A DNA stretch of 61,664 nucleotides from Dyadobacter jiangsuensis (GTDB lineage Bacteria; Bacteroidota; Bacteroidia; Cytophagales; Spirosomataceae). Under the pieces are notes generated by a model. It did not search any database and was not told the origin of the DNA. It worked only from the letters and a program-made list of their open reading frames with translations. Below, piece after piece: positions 28,102-35,696 of the stretch; positions within the stretch are counted from its first letter, which is position 1; every line of letters begins with the position of its first letter. The translations under genes and the position numbers were made by a program. Location: the NCBI RefSeq assembly GCF_003014695.1, contig NZ_PYAS01000025.1, positions 1 to 61,664 of the forward strand. The letters run 5' to 3'.

Positions 28102-29220
28102 ATGTTTAAGGTTAAGAACCTTTGGATCATTCATTTGCTGGGATGGGTACTGTTCATGAGCCTGCCGCTCACGATCGTTTCGCGTGCGCCCCGTGCCGAC
28201 TTTCCGGTGCAGGTGCTGCAATCGGGTTGGTTCTGGCTTTTTTTTCTGGTATATGCGGCGTTGTTTTACGGCAACTTGCTGGTTTTGATCCCTAAATTGT
28301 ACCTGAAACAGCATTATGTGGCCTACGGTGGCGTATTTGTGGGGCTATTCGTGCTGATTTATTTCTCACAGCCCTTTGAGAAGCTCATATTCAGGAAGTT
28401 TCAGCAGGAACAGCAGGGTAGGGAAGTGATGCCCGGGCCACCGCGGGAAGGATTCAGAGAGGGTCGCCCGCCGGGCCTGCCGCCCGGTCCTGAACCTCGC
28501 CGGATGCCGCGGCCCGCGCAGGAAAGGGCGGTCGATTTCGTGAGTTTGACGCTTTTCATAGTTGTTTGGGCAATAGCCATGGCGATCCGTATTTCGCGGG
28601 AATGGCGGCAATCGGAGCGGAGGGCGATCCTTTCCGAAGCAGAGAAGGCACATGCCGAACTTTCGTTCTTCAAAGCGCAGATCAACCCGCATTTTCTTTT
28701 CAATACCCTTAACAACATTTATGCTCTGGCCATTAGCAGCAGCGCGCATACGGCGCCGAGTATTCTCAAATTATCGCAAATGATGCGGTATATTACCGAG
28801 GAGGCGACCGAAAACTATGTTCCGCTGGAAGATGAGCTTGTCTGTCTCGAAAACTATGTGGAGCTCCAGAAGTTGCGGTTGAGTGCCAAAACCAGCCTGG
28901 ATTTCGGTGTGCAAGGGCAGCCGGGAGGCATCAAAATTGCACCTTTGATCCTGATGACTTTCGTGGAGAATGCATTTAAGTATGGTGTAAGCAATCACCG
29001 AGAGTCGATGATACGCATTGCAGTAGAAATAATCGGGGACTCCATTCAATTCTTTTGCCAAAACCGGATTATCGAGCGGAGCAAAGATGAGGAACGTACC
29101 GGTGTAGGAATTTTGAATACTCAAAAGCGGCTGGATTTGCTTTACGGTGGGTCGTACGACCTCGATATACGTAACGACGGGGAAGTGTTTACGGTGAATT
29201 TAAAACTTTCGGGACGATGA
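28102..29220 (+). CDS. LytS/YehU-type membrane sensor histidine kinase, 372 aa
   Basis: An N-terminal region with three hydrophobic helices (about 10-30, 45-70, 75-95), a Pro/Gly/Arg-rich linker (about 108-145), a fourth helix (VSLTLFIVVWAIAMAIRI), then the His_kinase phosphoacceptor segment FKAQINPHFLFNTLNNIYAL with His at about 197, and an HATPase_c domain from about 270 (FVENAFKYGVSN N-box, TGVGILNTQKRLDLLYG G-box). Overlaps the response-regulator gene by 4 bp (ATGA), a standard two-component pair. The linker's extreme proline content is unusual. Confidence 0.93.
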   Translation: MFKVKNLWIIHLLGWVLFMSLPLTIVSRAPRADFPVQVLQSGWFWLFFLVYAALFYGNLLVLIPKLYLKQHYVAYGGVFVGLFVLIYFSQPFEKLIFRKFQQEQQGREVMPGPPREGFREGRPPGLPPGPEPRRMPRPAQERAVDFVSLTLFIVVWAIAMAIRISREWRQSERRAILSEAEKAHAELSFFKAQINPHFLFNTLNNIYALAISSSAHTAPSILKLSQMMRYITEEATENYVPLEDELVCLENYVELQKLRLSAKTSLDFGVQGQPGGIKIAPLILMTFVENAFKYGVSNHRESMIRIAVEIIGDSIQFFCQNRIIERSKDEERTGVGILNTQKRLDLLYGGSYDLDIRNDGEVFTVNLKLSGR

Positions 29221-29912
29221 AATGCGTGGTTATAGACGATGAGCCGCTGGCCTTGAGCGTACTCGAAAAATACATTGCAGCATTTCCGGTACTGGAATTA
29301 ATCGGAACATACGACGACGCGATTGAAGGCGGGCGGTTCCTGAAATCCAATGCAGTGGATTTGCTTTTTATCGATATCAATATGCCCGACTTGTCGGGAT
29401 TGGAGCTGGTTGCCAGGCTGGAAAACAGACCGATGGTCATATTTACGACCGCTCATAAGAAATTTGCCTACGAAGGATTTGAGCTCGAGGCGGTGGATTA
29501 CCTTCTGAAGCCTATTACGATCGAACGGTTCGAAAAGGCTGTGCAAAAGGCCTCCGAGCGTTTTGAGCTGAAAAAGCCGAGGGAAAAGGAAGAGTCTATT
29601 GTGGTCCGTTCGGAGTACAAGGCGATCAAGATTGCATTGCATGATATAGCGTATATCGAAGGAATGGAGGATTATATTAAAATCCATTTGCTGAGTTCGC
29701 GGCATCCGGTCATGACGCTCATGTCGTTGAAAGGGATTCTTGAAAATTTACCTGAAAACGGGTTCAGCAGAATTCATCGCAGCTATATTGTGCCCAATTT
29801 TCAGGTAAAATCCATTCAGAATAAGAAAGTTAAGCTTTTGTCGGGTGTGGAGTTACCGGTAAGCGACAGCTATGTGGACTTTATTGAAAAGTGGAAGAAC
29901 CAGCAGGCCTGA
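29217..29912 (+). CDS. LytR/AlgR-type (LytTR) response regulator, 231 aa
   Basis: Receiver domain (residues 1-120) with acidic pocket DD at 7-8, phospho-acceptor Asp53 in FIDINMPDLSG, TTAH and the KP pair in YLLKPI. The LytTR DNA-binding domain follows (about 135-230: IALHDIAYIEGMEDYIKIHL, FSRIHRSYIVPNFQVKSI). LytTR proteins bind direct repeats upstream of their targets. It is translationally coupled to the sensor kinase. Targets are not evident; a direct repeat at 54862-54910 might be examined as a LytTR site, though this is speculative. Confidence 0.94.
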   Translation: MKCVVIDDEPLALSVLEKYIAAFPVLELIGTYDDAIEGGRFLKSNAVDLLFIDINMPDLSGLELVARLENRPMVIFTTAHKKFAYEGFELEAVDYLLKPITIERFEKAVQKASERFELKKPREKEESIVVRSEYKAIKIALHDIAYIEGMEDYIKIHLLSSRHPVMTLMSLKGILENLPENGFSRIHRSYIVPNFQVKSIQNKKVKLLSGVELPVSDSYVDFIEKWKNQQA

Positions 29913-30034
29913 TTTCAGAAAACTTGCCGATTCACCGGCAAAATCGGGCCGTTGACCGACACATTCCGCCTGTTCCGCAACAAAGGGTGAAACGAATACG
30001 ATAATGTATTTAAACTCACAGAACTGCTGCAATT

Positions 30035-30775
30035 ATGGAACGCAAAGAATTTTTGAAAAGAGGTTTTTCGGCATTGGGATTCGCGGCTATCATACCCGTG
30101 ATCAGCTGCTCCAATGACTCCGTGGACCCGGTAGAAACCTCAACTGATACGAGCGGCTCTACGTCCGGGAGCACGTCGGGCTCGACTTCCGGAACCTGTA
30201 CCGCGACAGCCTCTGAAACAGAGGGCCCATTCCCGACAAAATCGCCGGCGAGCCTCGTTTCCAACGACATTACCTCAGATCGCACGGGAACCAAGTTAAC
30301 GGTCAACATCACCATTCAGGATAAAAACAATAGCTGCGAGGGCCTGGCGGGTGCATTGGTGGATATCTGGCATTGCGATGCGGCTGGTAATTACTCGGAG
30401 TATGGCGGTACAGGTATGCAATCGACCAACTACACCAGTGTGCATTTCCTCCGCGGTCGCCAAACGACCGATGCTAACGGACTTGTGACGTTTACCAGCA
30501 TTTATCCGGGCTGGTATTCGGGTCGCGCGGTGCATATTCACGTGCATGTCTATAATGCGAGCGGGAAGTCGTTACTGGTGACCCAAATCGCATTTCCGGA
30601 AGACATCAGCAAGGTCGTATTTGCGCAGGGTGTGTACGCGAGCCACGGCCAGGCCGATACCACAAATGCGAAAGATAACGTCTTCGGCGACGGCGTCAGT
30701 ACTGAGCTCTCGACTGTTACGGGGAGCGTTTCTGCCGGGTATGTGCTGACTCATGCGATTGTGGTGAGTGCCTGA
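30035..30775 (+). CDS. Intradiol ring-cleavage dioxygenase-like lipoprotein, 246 aa
   Basis: The N terminus (KEFLKRGFSALGFAAIIPVISC) ends in a lipobox with Cys near residue 25. A low-complexity Ser/Gly/Thr linker (about 37-52) follows, then a domain like the intradiol dioxygenases (catechol/protocatechuate type): TASETEGPFPTKSPA, LVDIWHCDAAGNYSEY, FTSIYPGWYSGR and HIHVHVY. These supply the expected iron ligands (two Tyr and two His). Extracytoplasmic members are common in bacteria with uncertain substrates; an aromatic or lignin-derived compound is plausible. It stands alone, 120 bp after the two-component pair. Confidence 0.87.
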   Translation: MERKEFLKRGFSALGFAAIIPVISCSNDSVDPVETSTDTSGSTSGSTSGSTSGTCTATASETEGPFPTKSPASLVSNDITSDRTGTKLTVNITIQDKNNSCEGLAGALVDIWHCDAAGNYSEYGGTGMQSTNYTSVHFLRGRQTTDANGLVTFTSIYPGWYSGRAVHIHVHVYNASGKSLLVTQIAFPEDISKVVFAQGVYASHGQADTTNAKDNVFGDGVSTELSTVTGSVSAGYVLTHAIVVSA

Positions 30776-30867
30776 TGAACGTCGCCGACTGACGGCCCAC
30801 CGCCGATGTCGAGCGAGGCAACGGATTGCCGACCGTGGACAATGATATACCCCTAAAATTCGATACG

Positions 30868-31590
30868 ATGCTGACCCAAACTGATGCTCAAATATATCTG
30901 GAAAGCCTTCGCGGACGGTTTCAGACGGAGGGTTACCGGAGTTTCAGGACCTTCAATTTTGAGGAATACCATGCTGCCGATCGCGAGCCCTTTGGCACGC
31001 TGGAAGCAATGAACGACGAGACTTTGATGCCTGAATGCAGCCATACATTACGGGTAGAGCGGGTTTGCCAGGTCATTTTGTTGCCCGTGGTTGGGGCGAT
31101 CGAGGTCGGGGAAAAGGGTGGGGAGCCCAGATTTGTCAATTCCGGTGAGGCGCTGTTCTTACTCGCGTCTCCCGATGAAGTATACATGATTACCAATCCG
31201 TACCCTGATGAAGCGATCAACTATTTGCAGATCAGGATCAATGACAATACGTCTTTAAGCACCCCGATGCCATTATCAGGCGTCACTGTTCAGTTTGATT
31301 TAAGTGAAAAAAATGTCCTTCTCCCGGTCAGGGGCCATAACGGAAGCTCCGCCCATCTGTTTATCGGCCAATACGACGGCCGGGAAGAAGGCATTTTCAC
31401 CAGTTGGAGCCCCGATCACAGCGCATTTATTTTCGTGATTGAAGGGGCTTTCGAAGTGCAGAACCGGTTGCTCGAACGGCGGGATGGTCTGGCCTTGGGG
31501 AATGCAGAAGCAGTAGAATTCGAGGCGTTGTCGAATGGGGCGATTTTGCTGATTATCTCGGGGTTAGCCTTGGAAGGTAACCAAAGTTGA
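30868..31590 (+). CDS. Pirin/quercetinase-like cupin protein, 240 aa
   Basis: Two beta-barrel (cupin) halves: residues about 50-125 (HTLRVERVCQVILLPVVGAIEVG, then SGEALFLLASPDEVY) and about 150-235 (LLPVRG, AHLFIGQYDGREEG, AFIFVIEGAFEVQNRLLERRDGLAL). The overall layout matches the YhhW/pirin C-terminal domain. The classical metal-binding His cluster of pirin is not obvious in the first half, so catalysis is doubtful. The start is set at ATG 30868; a TTG at 30826 would add 14 residues. It lies 92 bp after the dioxygenase-like gene. Confidence 0.72.
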   Translation: MLTQTDAQIYLESLRGRFQTEGYRSFRTFNFEEYHAADREPFGTLEAMNDETLMPECSHTLRVERVCQVILLPVVGAIEVGEKGGEPRFVNSGEALFLLASPDEVYMITNPYPDEAINYLQIRINDNTSLSTPMPLSGVTVQFDLSEKNVLLPVRGHNGSSAHLFIGQYDGREEGIFTSWSPDHSAFIFVIEGAFEVQNRLLERRDGLALGNAEAVEFEALSNGAILLIISGLALEGNQS

Positions 31591-31633
31591 TGTTTCCATG
31601 TTATATTGGTAATGCAATAACGTGCGCATTACT

Positions 31634-31867
31634 ATGGAAATAATAATCGATATCCCTGAAAAAAAAGCTCCATTCGTATTGGAGTTGTTGAAAAGCCTGA
31701 AATTTCTAAAAATCAGACAGCCTGAGCCACAGGCTTCTTTCGTCGATTTCCGCAATGAATGGGCTGAGCTATCAGGCCGATTGCCACAGACGGATCCCGA
31801 CATCACCGAGGAGGAGATTCTTGCCGAAATAAAAGCAGTTCGGGCGGCCAGGAGCACGAAGAAGTGA
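31634..31867 (+). CDS. Putative antitoxin of the first PIN module, 77 aa
   Basis: A small acidic protein. Residues 1-25 (MEIIIDIPEKKAPFVLELLKSLKFLKI) could form a ribbon-helix or beta-strand-plus-helix unit; the C terminus (DPDITEEEILAEIKAVRAARSTKK) is a charged helix suited to wrapping a toxin. Its stop overlaps the GTG start of the PIN toxin by 4 bp, the standard antitoxin-first order. ATG 31634 is preferred to a GTG at 31622. Assignment rests on size, position and overlap rather than on a family match. Confidence 0.7.
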   Translation: MEIIIDIPEKKAPFVLELLKSLKFLKIRQPEPQASFVDFRNEWAELSGRLPQTDPDITEEEILAEIKAVRAARSTKK

Positions 31868-32283
31868 AAGTTGTTATTGACACAACAGATTACATAAGCG
31901 CCCTCATTGGAAAAACACATAGGGCTAAGTTGGAGCGTGTTCTGTTAAATGAAAGCGTCCAGATATTGGCTGATATTATTCTTCTGGAAGAGATCCGAGA
32001 TGTCGCTTATCGTGATAAATTCCGAAAATATATTACAATAGAGGAGGCAGACCTGTTTATTGGTTCTCTAAAACGGCGGTTAAAGCCAATCATCGTTACT
32101 TCCCATGTCGAGGCGAGTCCTGACCCTGATGATAATTTTATCCTCGCATTGGCCAAGGATGGGCAGGCTGATTTCATAGTCACGGGTGATAAACCCGGTC
32201 TACTGAACCTCGAATCTTTTGAAAGCATTCCGATTGTTCGCTTACAGGCATTCTTAGATATTGTTGAGGGCAATTTGCCGTAA
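31864..32283 (+). CDS. PIN-domain toxin (COG1569-type), 139 aa
   Basis: A predicted Mg-dependent ribonuclease toxin. Acidic residues of a PIN active site are present: Asp6 (VVIDTTDYISALI), Glu42/43 (LLEEIRDV), Asp89/90 (DPDDNFILALA) and Asp109 (FIVTGDKPGLL). The DPxDN and TGDxxLL motifs identify the branch annotated as putative TA toxin component, PIN family. Translation begins at a GTG overlapping the antitoxin stop (GTGA). The gene converges tail to tail with a second PIN gene only 7 bp away. Confidence 0.88.
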   Translation: MKVVIDTTDYISALIGKTHRAKLERVLLNESVQILADIILLEEIRDVAYRDKFRKYITIEEADLFIGSLKRRLKPIIVTSHVEASPDPDDNFILALAKDGQADFIVTGDKPGLLNLESFESIPIVRLQAFLDIVEGNLP

Positions 32284-32290
32284 CCTGTTC

Positions 32291-32701
32291 TTAAATATCA
32301 TAATAACCCTCAGGAAGAGAAGTTTCGATTGAAGGTTGATAGTGAACAAAAACCAACTCACGGATTTTCTGAAAATGAGCATTCTGTGAAAGGAGTGGGA
32401 TCGCCAGCGACATGGAAGTTGCTGCGACGAGCGCTTCCTGCAAGTTCAGATTGTAATGCCATTGAATGTAGGCAGCCAACTCTTTGACGCCGAAATCGAC
32501 TTCCACAACGTAGCATTCTTCCAGAAACGTATCAACCCAGTTTTGATCCTCAGGATTGACATGTTTGGACCCCAGCAATTCGATCTCCGAAGCAAATGAA
32601 AGGTAAGCCTCGACATTTTGCAGTAGAGATCCAAGGTTGGCATCGCCTTCAAACAGGGAGACGACGATGTTGGTATCGAGCAACAATTTAGCGCCTTTCA
32701 T
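32291..32701 (-). CDS. PIN-domain (VapC-like) toxin, 136 aa
   Basis: A second predicted PIN ribonuclease. Asp9 lies in LLLDTNIVVSLFEGD, and the first conserved Glu in SEIELLGSK (39/41). The third acidic position, normally Asp in a DALIAATA-type motif, is Glu89 (NLQEALVAAT); the final motif is LLSQNAHFQKI. The Asp-to-Glu change may be tolerated, as some PIN families carry Glu there. The start codon overlaps the stop of the upstream 60-residue gene by 4 bp, marking that gene as its antitoxin. Confidence 0.87.
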   Translation of the reverse strand: MKGAKLLLDTNIVVSLFEGDANLGSLLQNVEAYLSFASEIELLGSKHVNPEDQNWVDTFLEECYVVEVDFGVKELAAYIQWHYNLNLQEALVAATSMSLAIPLLSQNAHFQKIRELVFVHYQPSIETSLPEGYYDI

Positions 32702-32880
32702 CCCTTAGCTGGTTTTGAGCGTGTAGTCGGTGCTCCGTGGATTTTCAATATTCCAACATATTGTTCGGCATTAAGCCGCTTGCGGGTCTCCGGATATTGT
32801 GAAGCGGGGAAAAGTACCTTCCATTTGTTGCGCGGGAAGATGTCTGCCAGTGTCTGTCCTGTTTTTAATGTAAACGTCAT
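32698..32880 (-). CDS. Putative antitoxin of the second PIN module, 60 aa
   Basis: A short protein (MTFTLKTGQTLADIFPRNKW, ending TTRSKPAKG) with a basic C-terminal half. No known antitoxin fold is recognised; assignment comes from its size and its 4-bp overlap with the downstream VapC-like gene. It is unrelated by eye to the antitoxin of the facing module at 31634, so the two PIN pairs are separate systems rather than a duplication. Confidence 0.62.
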   Translation of the reverse strand: MTFTLKTGQTLADIFPRNKWKVLFPASQYPETRKRLNAEQYVGILKIHGAPTTRSKPAKG

Positions 32881-33005
32881 GGTTCTTGCGGGTTTGTTGC
32901 GGCAAGGTTACCATGAAAATCGGAGTGCGATTGGACAAATGAGCTAGGTGGTGGGATGGATTATCCACCGGTCGTGCGCGCCATTTGATATAAAATGTTC
33001 TGTAA

Positions 33006-33047
33006 ACAAAAACGCGGATGCCGTTTTCACAGCATCCGCGTTTTTGT
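33006..33047 (-). terminator. Rho-independent terminator of atpDC
   Basis: A perfect 16-bp inverted repeat (33006-33021 and 33032-33047) with a 10-base loop; the GC-rich core is flanked by A and T runs. It lies 17 bp beyond the atpC stop and reads as a terminator in both orientations. Confidence 0.9.
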
Positions 33048-33063
33048 ATTCAATGTATATTCC

Positions 33064-33306
33064 TTAAAGAACGGCTTCGGCGAGAACCAATACTTTGTTA
33101 TTCAGCACTTCCACAACACCACCGTCGATGACGAAGTTTTGCTTTGCAGCGCCGGTATCGACTACCACATCACCTTTGCCCAGCGTGCTGACCAGCGGCG
33201 CGTGACGGTTCAGAACCTGAAACTGTCCTTCGGTACCCGGTAATGTAACGGCAGTTGCCTCGCCGGCAAATACCTTTTTATCTGGGGTAATGATTTCTAA
33301 ATGCAT
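33064..33306 (-). CDS. atpC: F1-ATP synthase epsilon subunit, 80 aa
   Basis: Central-stalk subunit that couples and regulates F1 rotation. Only the N-terminal beta-sandwich is present (MHLEIITPDKKVFAGEATAVTLPGTEGQFQVLNRHAPLVSTL, ending VLAEAVL); the C-terminal inhibitory helices found in E. coli (139 aa) are absent, which is the usual short Bacteroidota form. It follows atpD by 17 bp and ends at a strong terminator. Confidence 0.94.
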   Translation of the reverse strand: MHLEIITPDKKVFAGEATAVTLPGTEGQFQVLNRHAPLVSTLGKGDVVVDTGAAKQNFVIDGGVVEVLNNKVLVLAEAVL

Positions 33307-33323
33307 GAGTCAAAAGTTTTTGC

Positions 33324-34838
33324 TTATCTGCCTGCTTCCGCCAGCATTTTTTCTCCTTTCGCCTGAGCGTCTTCGATGGTTCCAACGAGGTTGAAAGCCA
33401 TTTCAGGAAGGTGATCGTAAGCACCGTCCATGATCAGGTTGAAGCCTTTGATGGTATCGTTGATATCAACCAAAGTTCCTTTCAGACCTGTGAACTGCTC
33501 TGCTACGAAGAACGGCTGGGAAAGGAAGCGCTCTACGCGACGTGCACGTGATACAACCAGTTTGTCCTCTTCTGAAAGTTCTTCCATACCAAGGATCGCG
33601 ATGATATCCTGCAATTCTTTGTAACGCTGAAGAATGTTTTTCACACGCTGCGCGCAGTCGTAGTGAGCTGCACCCAAGGTTTCAGCATTCAAAATACGTG
33701 AAGCGGAGTCAAGTGGATCCACAGCAGGGTAGATACCTTTCTCAGATACTTTACGGCTCAATACCGTTGTTGCATCCAAGTGAGCAAATGTTGTTGCCGG
33801 AGCCGGGTCAGTCAAGTCATCCGCAGGTACGTAAACCGCCTGTACGGAAGTGATTGATCCACGTTTTGTAGATGTGATACGCTCCTGCATCTGGCCCATT
33901 TCAGTAGCAAGCGTAGGCTGGTAACCTACCGCAGATGGCATACGTCCCAAAAGAGCGGATACCTCTGAACCAGCTTGTGTAAAACGGAAAATGTTATCAA
34001 TAAAGAAAAGGATATCGCGGCCTTGTCCTTCGCCATCTCCGTCGCGGAAATACTCAGCCATTGTCAAACCTGACAAAGCAACACGAGCACGTGCGCCAGG
34101 AGGCTCGTTCATCTGGCCGAACACGAATGTTGCCTGCGAATCTTTCAGTGTATTGTAATCAACTTTGGAGATATCCCAGCCGCCTTCTTCCATGCTGTGC
34201 TTGAAATCCTCGCCGTATTTGATGATACCCGCTTCGATCATCTCACGCATCAGGTCATTACCTTCACGTGTACGCTCACCCACACCAGCGAATACCGAAA
34301 GACCGGAATATGCTTTCGCGATGTTGTTGATCAGCTCCTGGATCAATACGGTTTTACCTACACCCGCACCACCGAACAAACCGATCTTACCACCTTTTAC
34401 GTAAGGAGCAAGAAGGTCGATCACCTTGATACCTGTGAAAAGTACCTCGGTAGCGGTTGCCAGCTCTTCGAATTTCGGAGCCGCGCGGTGGATAGAGATA
34501 CCGGTTGAAGAATCAAGCGGAGTAAGACCGTCGATCGCTTCACCGATTACGTTGAACAGACGTCCTTTGATACCTTCGCCGATAGGCATCTTGATAGGTG
34601 CCCCGAGCGGAGTAACCTCCATGCCGCGTTGCATACCTTCAGTACTGTCCATCGCGATAGTACGGATACGGTCTTCGCCAAGGTGCTGCTGGCACTCGAG
34701 AACTACTTTCTGACCGTTTGGTTTGATGACTTCCAACGCATCAAGGATCGCAGGGATACGTCCGCTGTCCTCAAATGATACGTCTACAACCGGGCCAATT
34801 ACCTGCGTAATTTTTCCTACGTTTGCTGCGTTTGCCAT
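33324..34838 (-). CDS. atpD: F1-ATP synthase beta subunit, 504 aa
   Basis: Catalytic subunit of the F1 motor. The nucleotide-binding P-loop GGAGVGKT (about residue 155), the GERTREGNDL segment, ALSGLTMAEYFRD, and the LLGRMPSAVGYQPTLATEMG region are intact. The true start is ATG 34838 (MANAANVGKITQVIG); the open frame extends 15 codons upstream but runs into the promoter. Only atpD and atpC are here; the a, c, b, delta, alpha and gamma genes must be elsewhere, a split arrangement known in Bacteroidota. An excellent promoter lies 43-73 bp upstream. Confidence 0.98.
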   Translation of the reverse strand: MANAANVGKITQVIGPVVDVSFEDSGRIPAILDALEVIKPNGQKVVLECQQHLGEDRIRTIAMDSTEGMQRGMEVTPLGAPIKMPIGEGIKGRLFNVIGEAIDGLTPLDSSTGISIHRAAPKFEELATATEVLFTGIKVIDLLAPYVKGGKIGLFGGAGVGKTVLIQELINNIAKAYSGLSVFAGVGERTREGNDLMREMIEAGIIKYGEDFKHSMEEGGWDISKVDYNTLKDSQATFVFGQMNEPPGARARVALSGLTMAEYFRDGDGEGQGRDILFFIDNIFRFTQAGSEVSALLGRMPSAVGYQPTLATEMGQMQERITSTKRGSITSVQAVYVPADDLTDPAPATTFAHLDATTVLSRKVSEKGIYPAVDPLDSASRILNAETLGAAHYDCAQRVKNILQRYKELQDIIAILGMEELSEEDKLVVSRARRVERFLSQPFFVAEQFTGLKGTLVDINDTIKGFNLIMDGAYDHLPEMAFNLVGTIEDAQAKGEKMLAEAGR

Positions 34839-34880
34839 TATATAATTTTGATTATCTCGGATGAGGTTTTTTTCAGACCG

Positions 34881-34911
34881 CAAAAGTAGGAGATAATTTG
34901 GTCAGTACCAA
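34881..34911 (-). promoter_or_regulatory. Promoter of atpDC, near-perfect Bacteroidota consensus
   Basis: On the minus strand TTG (34909-34911), exactly 20 bases, then TACTTTTG (34881-34888), a full TAnnTTTG match. Transcription would begin near 34875, giving a leader of about 37 nt before the atpD ATG, and this supports the downstream start chosen for atpD. Confidence 0.75.
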
Positions 34912-35050
34912 TAGCAGACGAGGCGAAAATTTGGATATTTTTTAGAAAATCACCCGTTTTTCCCGAAAACTGTGTTTAATATTTCCGGAAAGTGGGTTTG
35001 AGAGAGGTGAAGCGGGAACTTTTTAGGTGGGTTCCCAACAACTTCGGGGG

Positions 35051-35081
35051 TTGAGATAGTTATTAAAATCGCCTAAATTTG
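35051..35081 (+). promoter_or_regulatory. Promoter of the DUF433/DUF5615 module
   Basis: TTG (35051-35053), 20 bases, then TAAATTTG (35074-35081), a full consensus match. The start point near 35088 leaves only a few bases before the first ATG at 35094, so the true start may be ATG 35100 or 35106, or the transcript may be nearly leaderless. Confidence 0.7.
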
Positions 35082-35093
35082 AATTGAACACCG

Positions 35094-35339
35094 ATGAAAA
35101 TGCAGATGAACACGCAACTTCTGGAACGAATTACATTTAATCCCAAGCAATGCGGGGGAAAACCTTGCATCAGGAATATGCGTATCCGCGTGACCGATGT
35201 GATTGAATTACTGGCGGCAGGTCTTACGCCGGAACAAATTGTTACAGAAGAGCTGCCGGACCTCGAACCGGAGGATATCACCGCGTGTCTGCTTTATGCA
35301 GCGGCCAAACTGAACCGCCCCGTTTTGCAAGCGGCCTGA
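35094..35339 (+). CDS. DUF433 antitoxin (VapB45-like), 81 aa
   Basis: A helix-turn-helix protein of the DUF433 family. Core: LLERITFNPKQCGGKPCIRNMRIRVTDVIELLAAGLTPEQIV, then LPDLEPEDITACLLYAA. DUF433 proteins pair with DUF5615 PIN-like toxins and act as antitoxin and autorepressor. Its stop overlaps the ATG of the toxin by one base (ATGA-like TGATG). Three in-frame ATGs (35094, 35100, 35106) compete as starts. Confidence 0.87.
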   Translation: MKMQMNTQLLERITFNPKQCGGKPCIRNMRIRVTDVIELLAAGLTPEQIVTEELPDLEPEDITACLLYAAAKLNRPVLQAA

Positions 35340-35659
35340 TGATCATACTCGACGCCCAACTGCCTCCGGCGCTCGCTGTCTGGATCACCGGGAATTTTGA
35401 AATCCCATGTTTTTCGGCCCAATTTCTTAATCTTCGTCATTCCGAAGACGAAGAGATATTCGCCTTTTCCAAAACAAAAAATGCGATTGTCATAACGAAG
35501 GACGACGATTTTGTCTCCTTACTCAATCGCTTCGGCAGTCCGCCGAAGGTCATTTGGTTGACTTGCGGAAATACATCTAAAAATAGATTGAAAGAAATTT
35601 TGGGGCAAATTTGGCGTCGGCATTGGCTTTGCTCGAAACGAACGATTTGGTGGAGATAA
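35339..35659 (+). pseudogene. DUF5615 PIN-like toxin with a probable 3' frameshift, 106 aa as read
   Basis: The Mut7-C/DUF5615 toxin partner of the DUF433 gene: MIILDAQLPPALAVWI, NLRHSEDEEIFAFSK, AIVITKDDDFVSLL, IWLTCGNTSKNRLKEIL, with the acidic residues Asp4, Glu45-Asp46-Glu47 region and the DDDF group. As read, the protein ends in an atypical tail GQIWRRHWLCSKRTIWWR. Shifting the frame by one base at the GGGG run (35602-35605) gives GANLASALALLETNDLVEITGL with a stop at 35668-35670, which is the tail expected for the family. One G appears to have been lost. Whether the longer basic tail inactivates the toxin is unknown; a sequencing error is also possible. Confidence 0.7.
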
Positions 35660-35696
35660 CCGGTCTCTGACCGATTTCCAATATAAAATACATGAT

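Noticed and set aside
27996..28130. Longer N terminus of the APC permease
   Set aside because: It would overlap the divergent kinase gene, and the added residues do not look like a permease start.
33324..34838. Degraded ATP synthase operon because only atpD and atpC are present
   Set aside because: A split atp arrangement is usual in this phylum, and both genes, the promoter and the terminator are intact.
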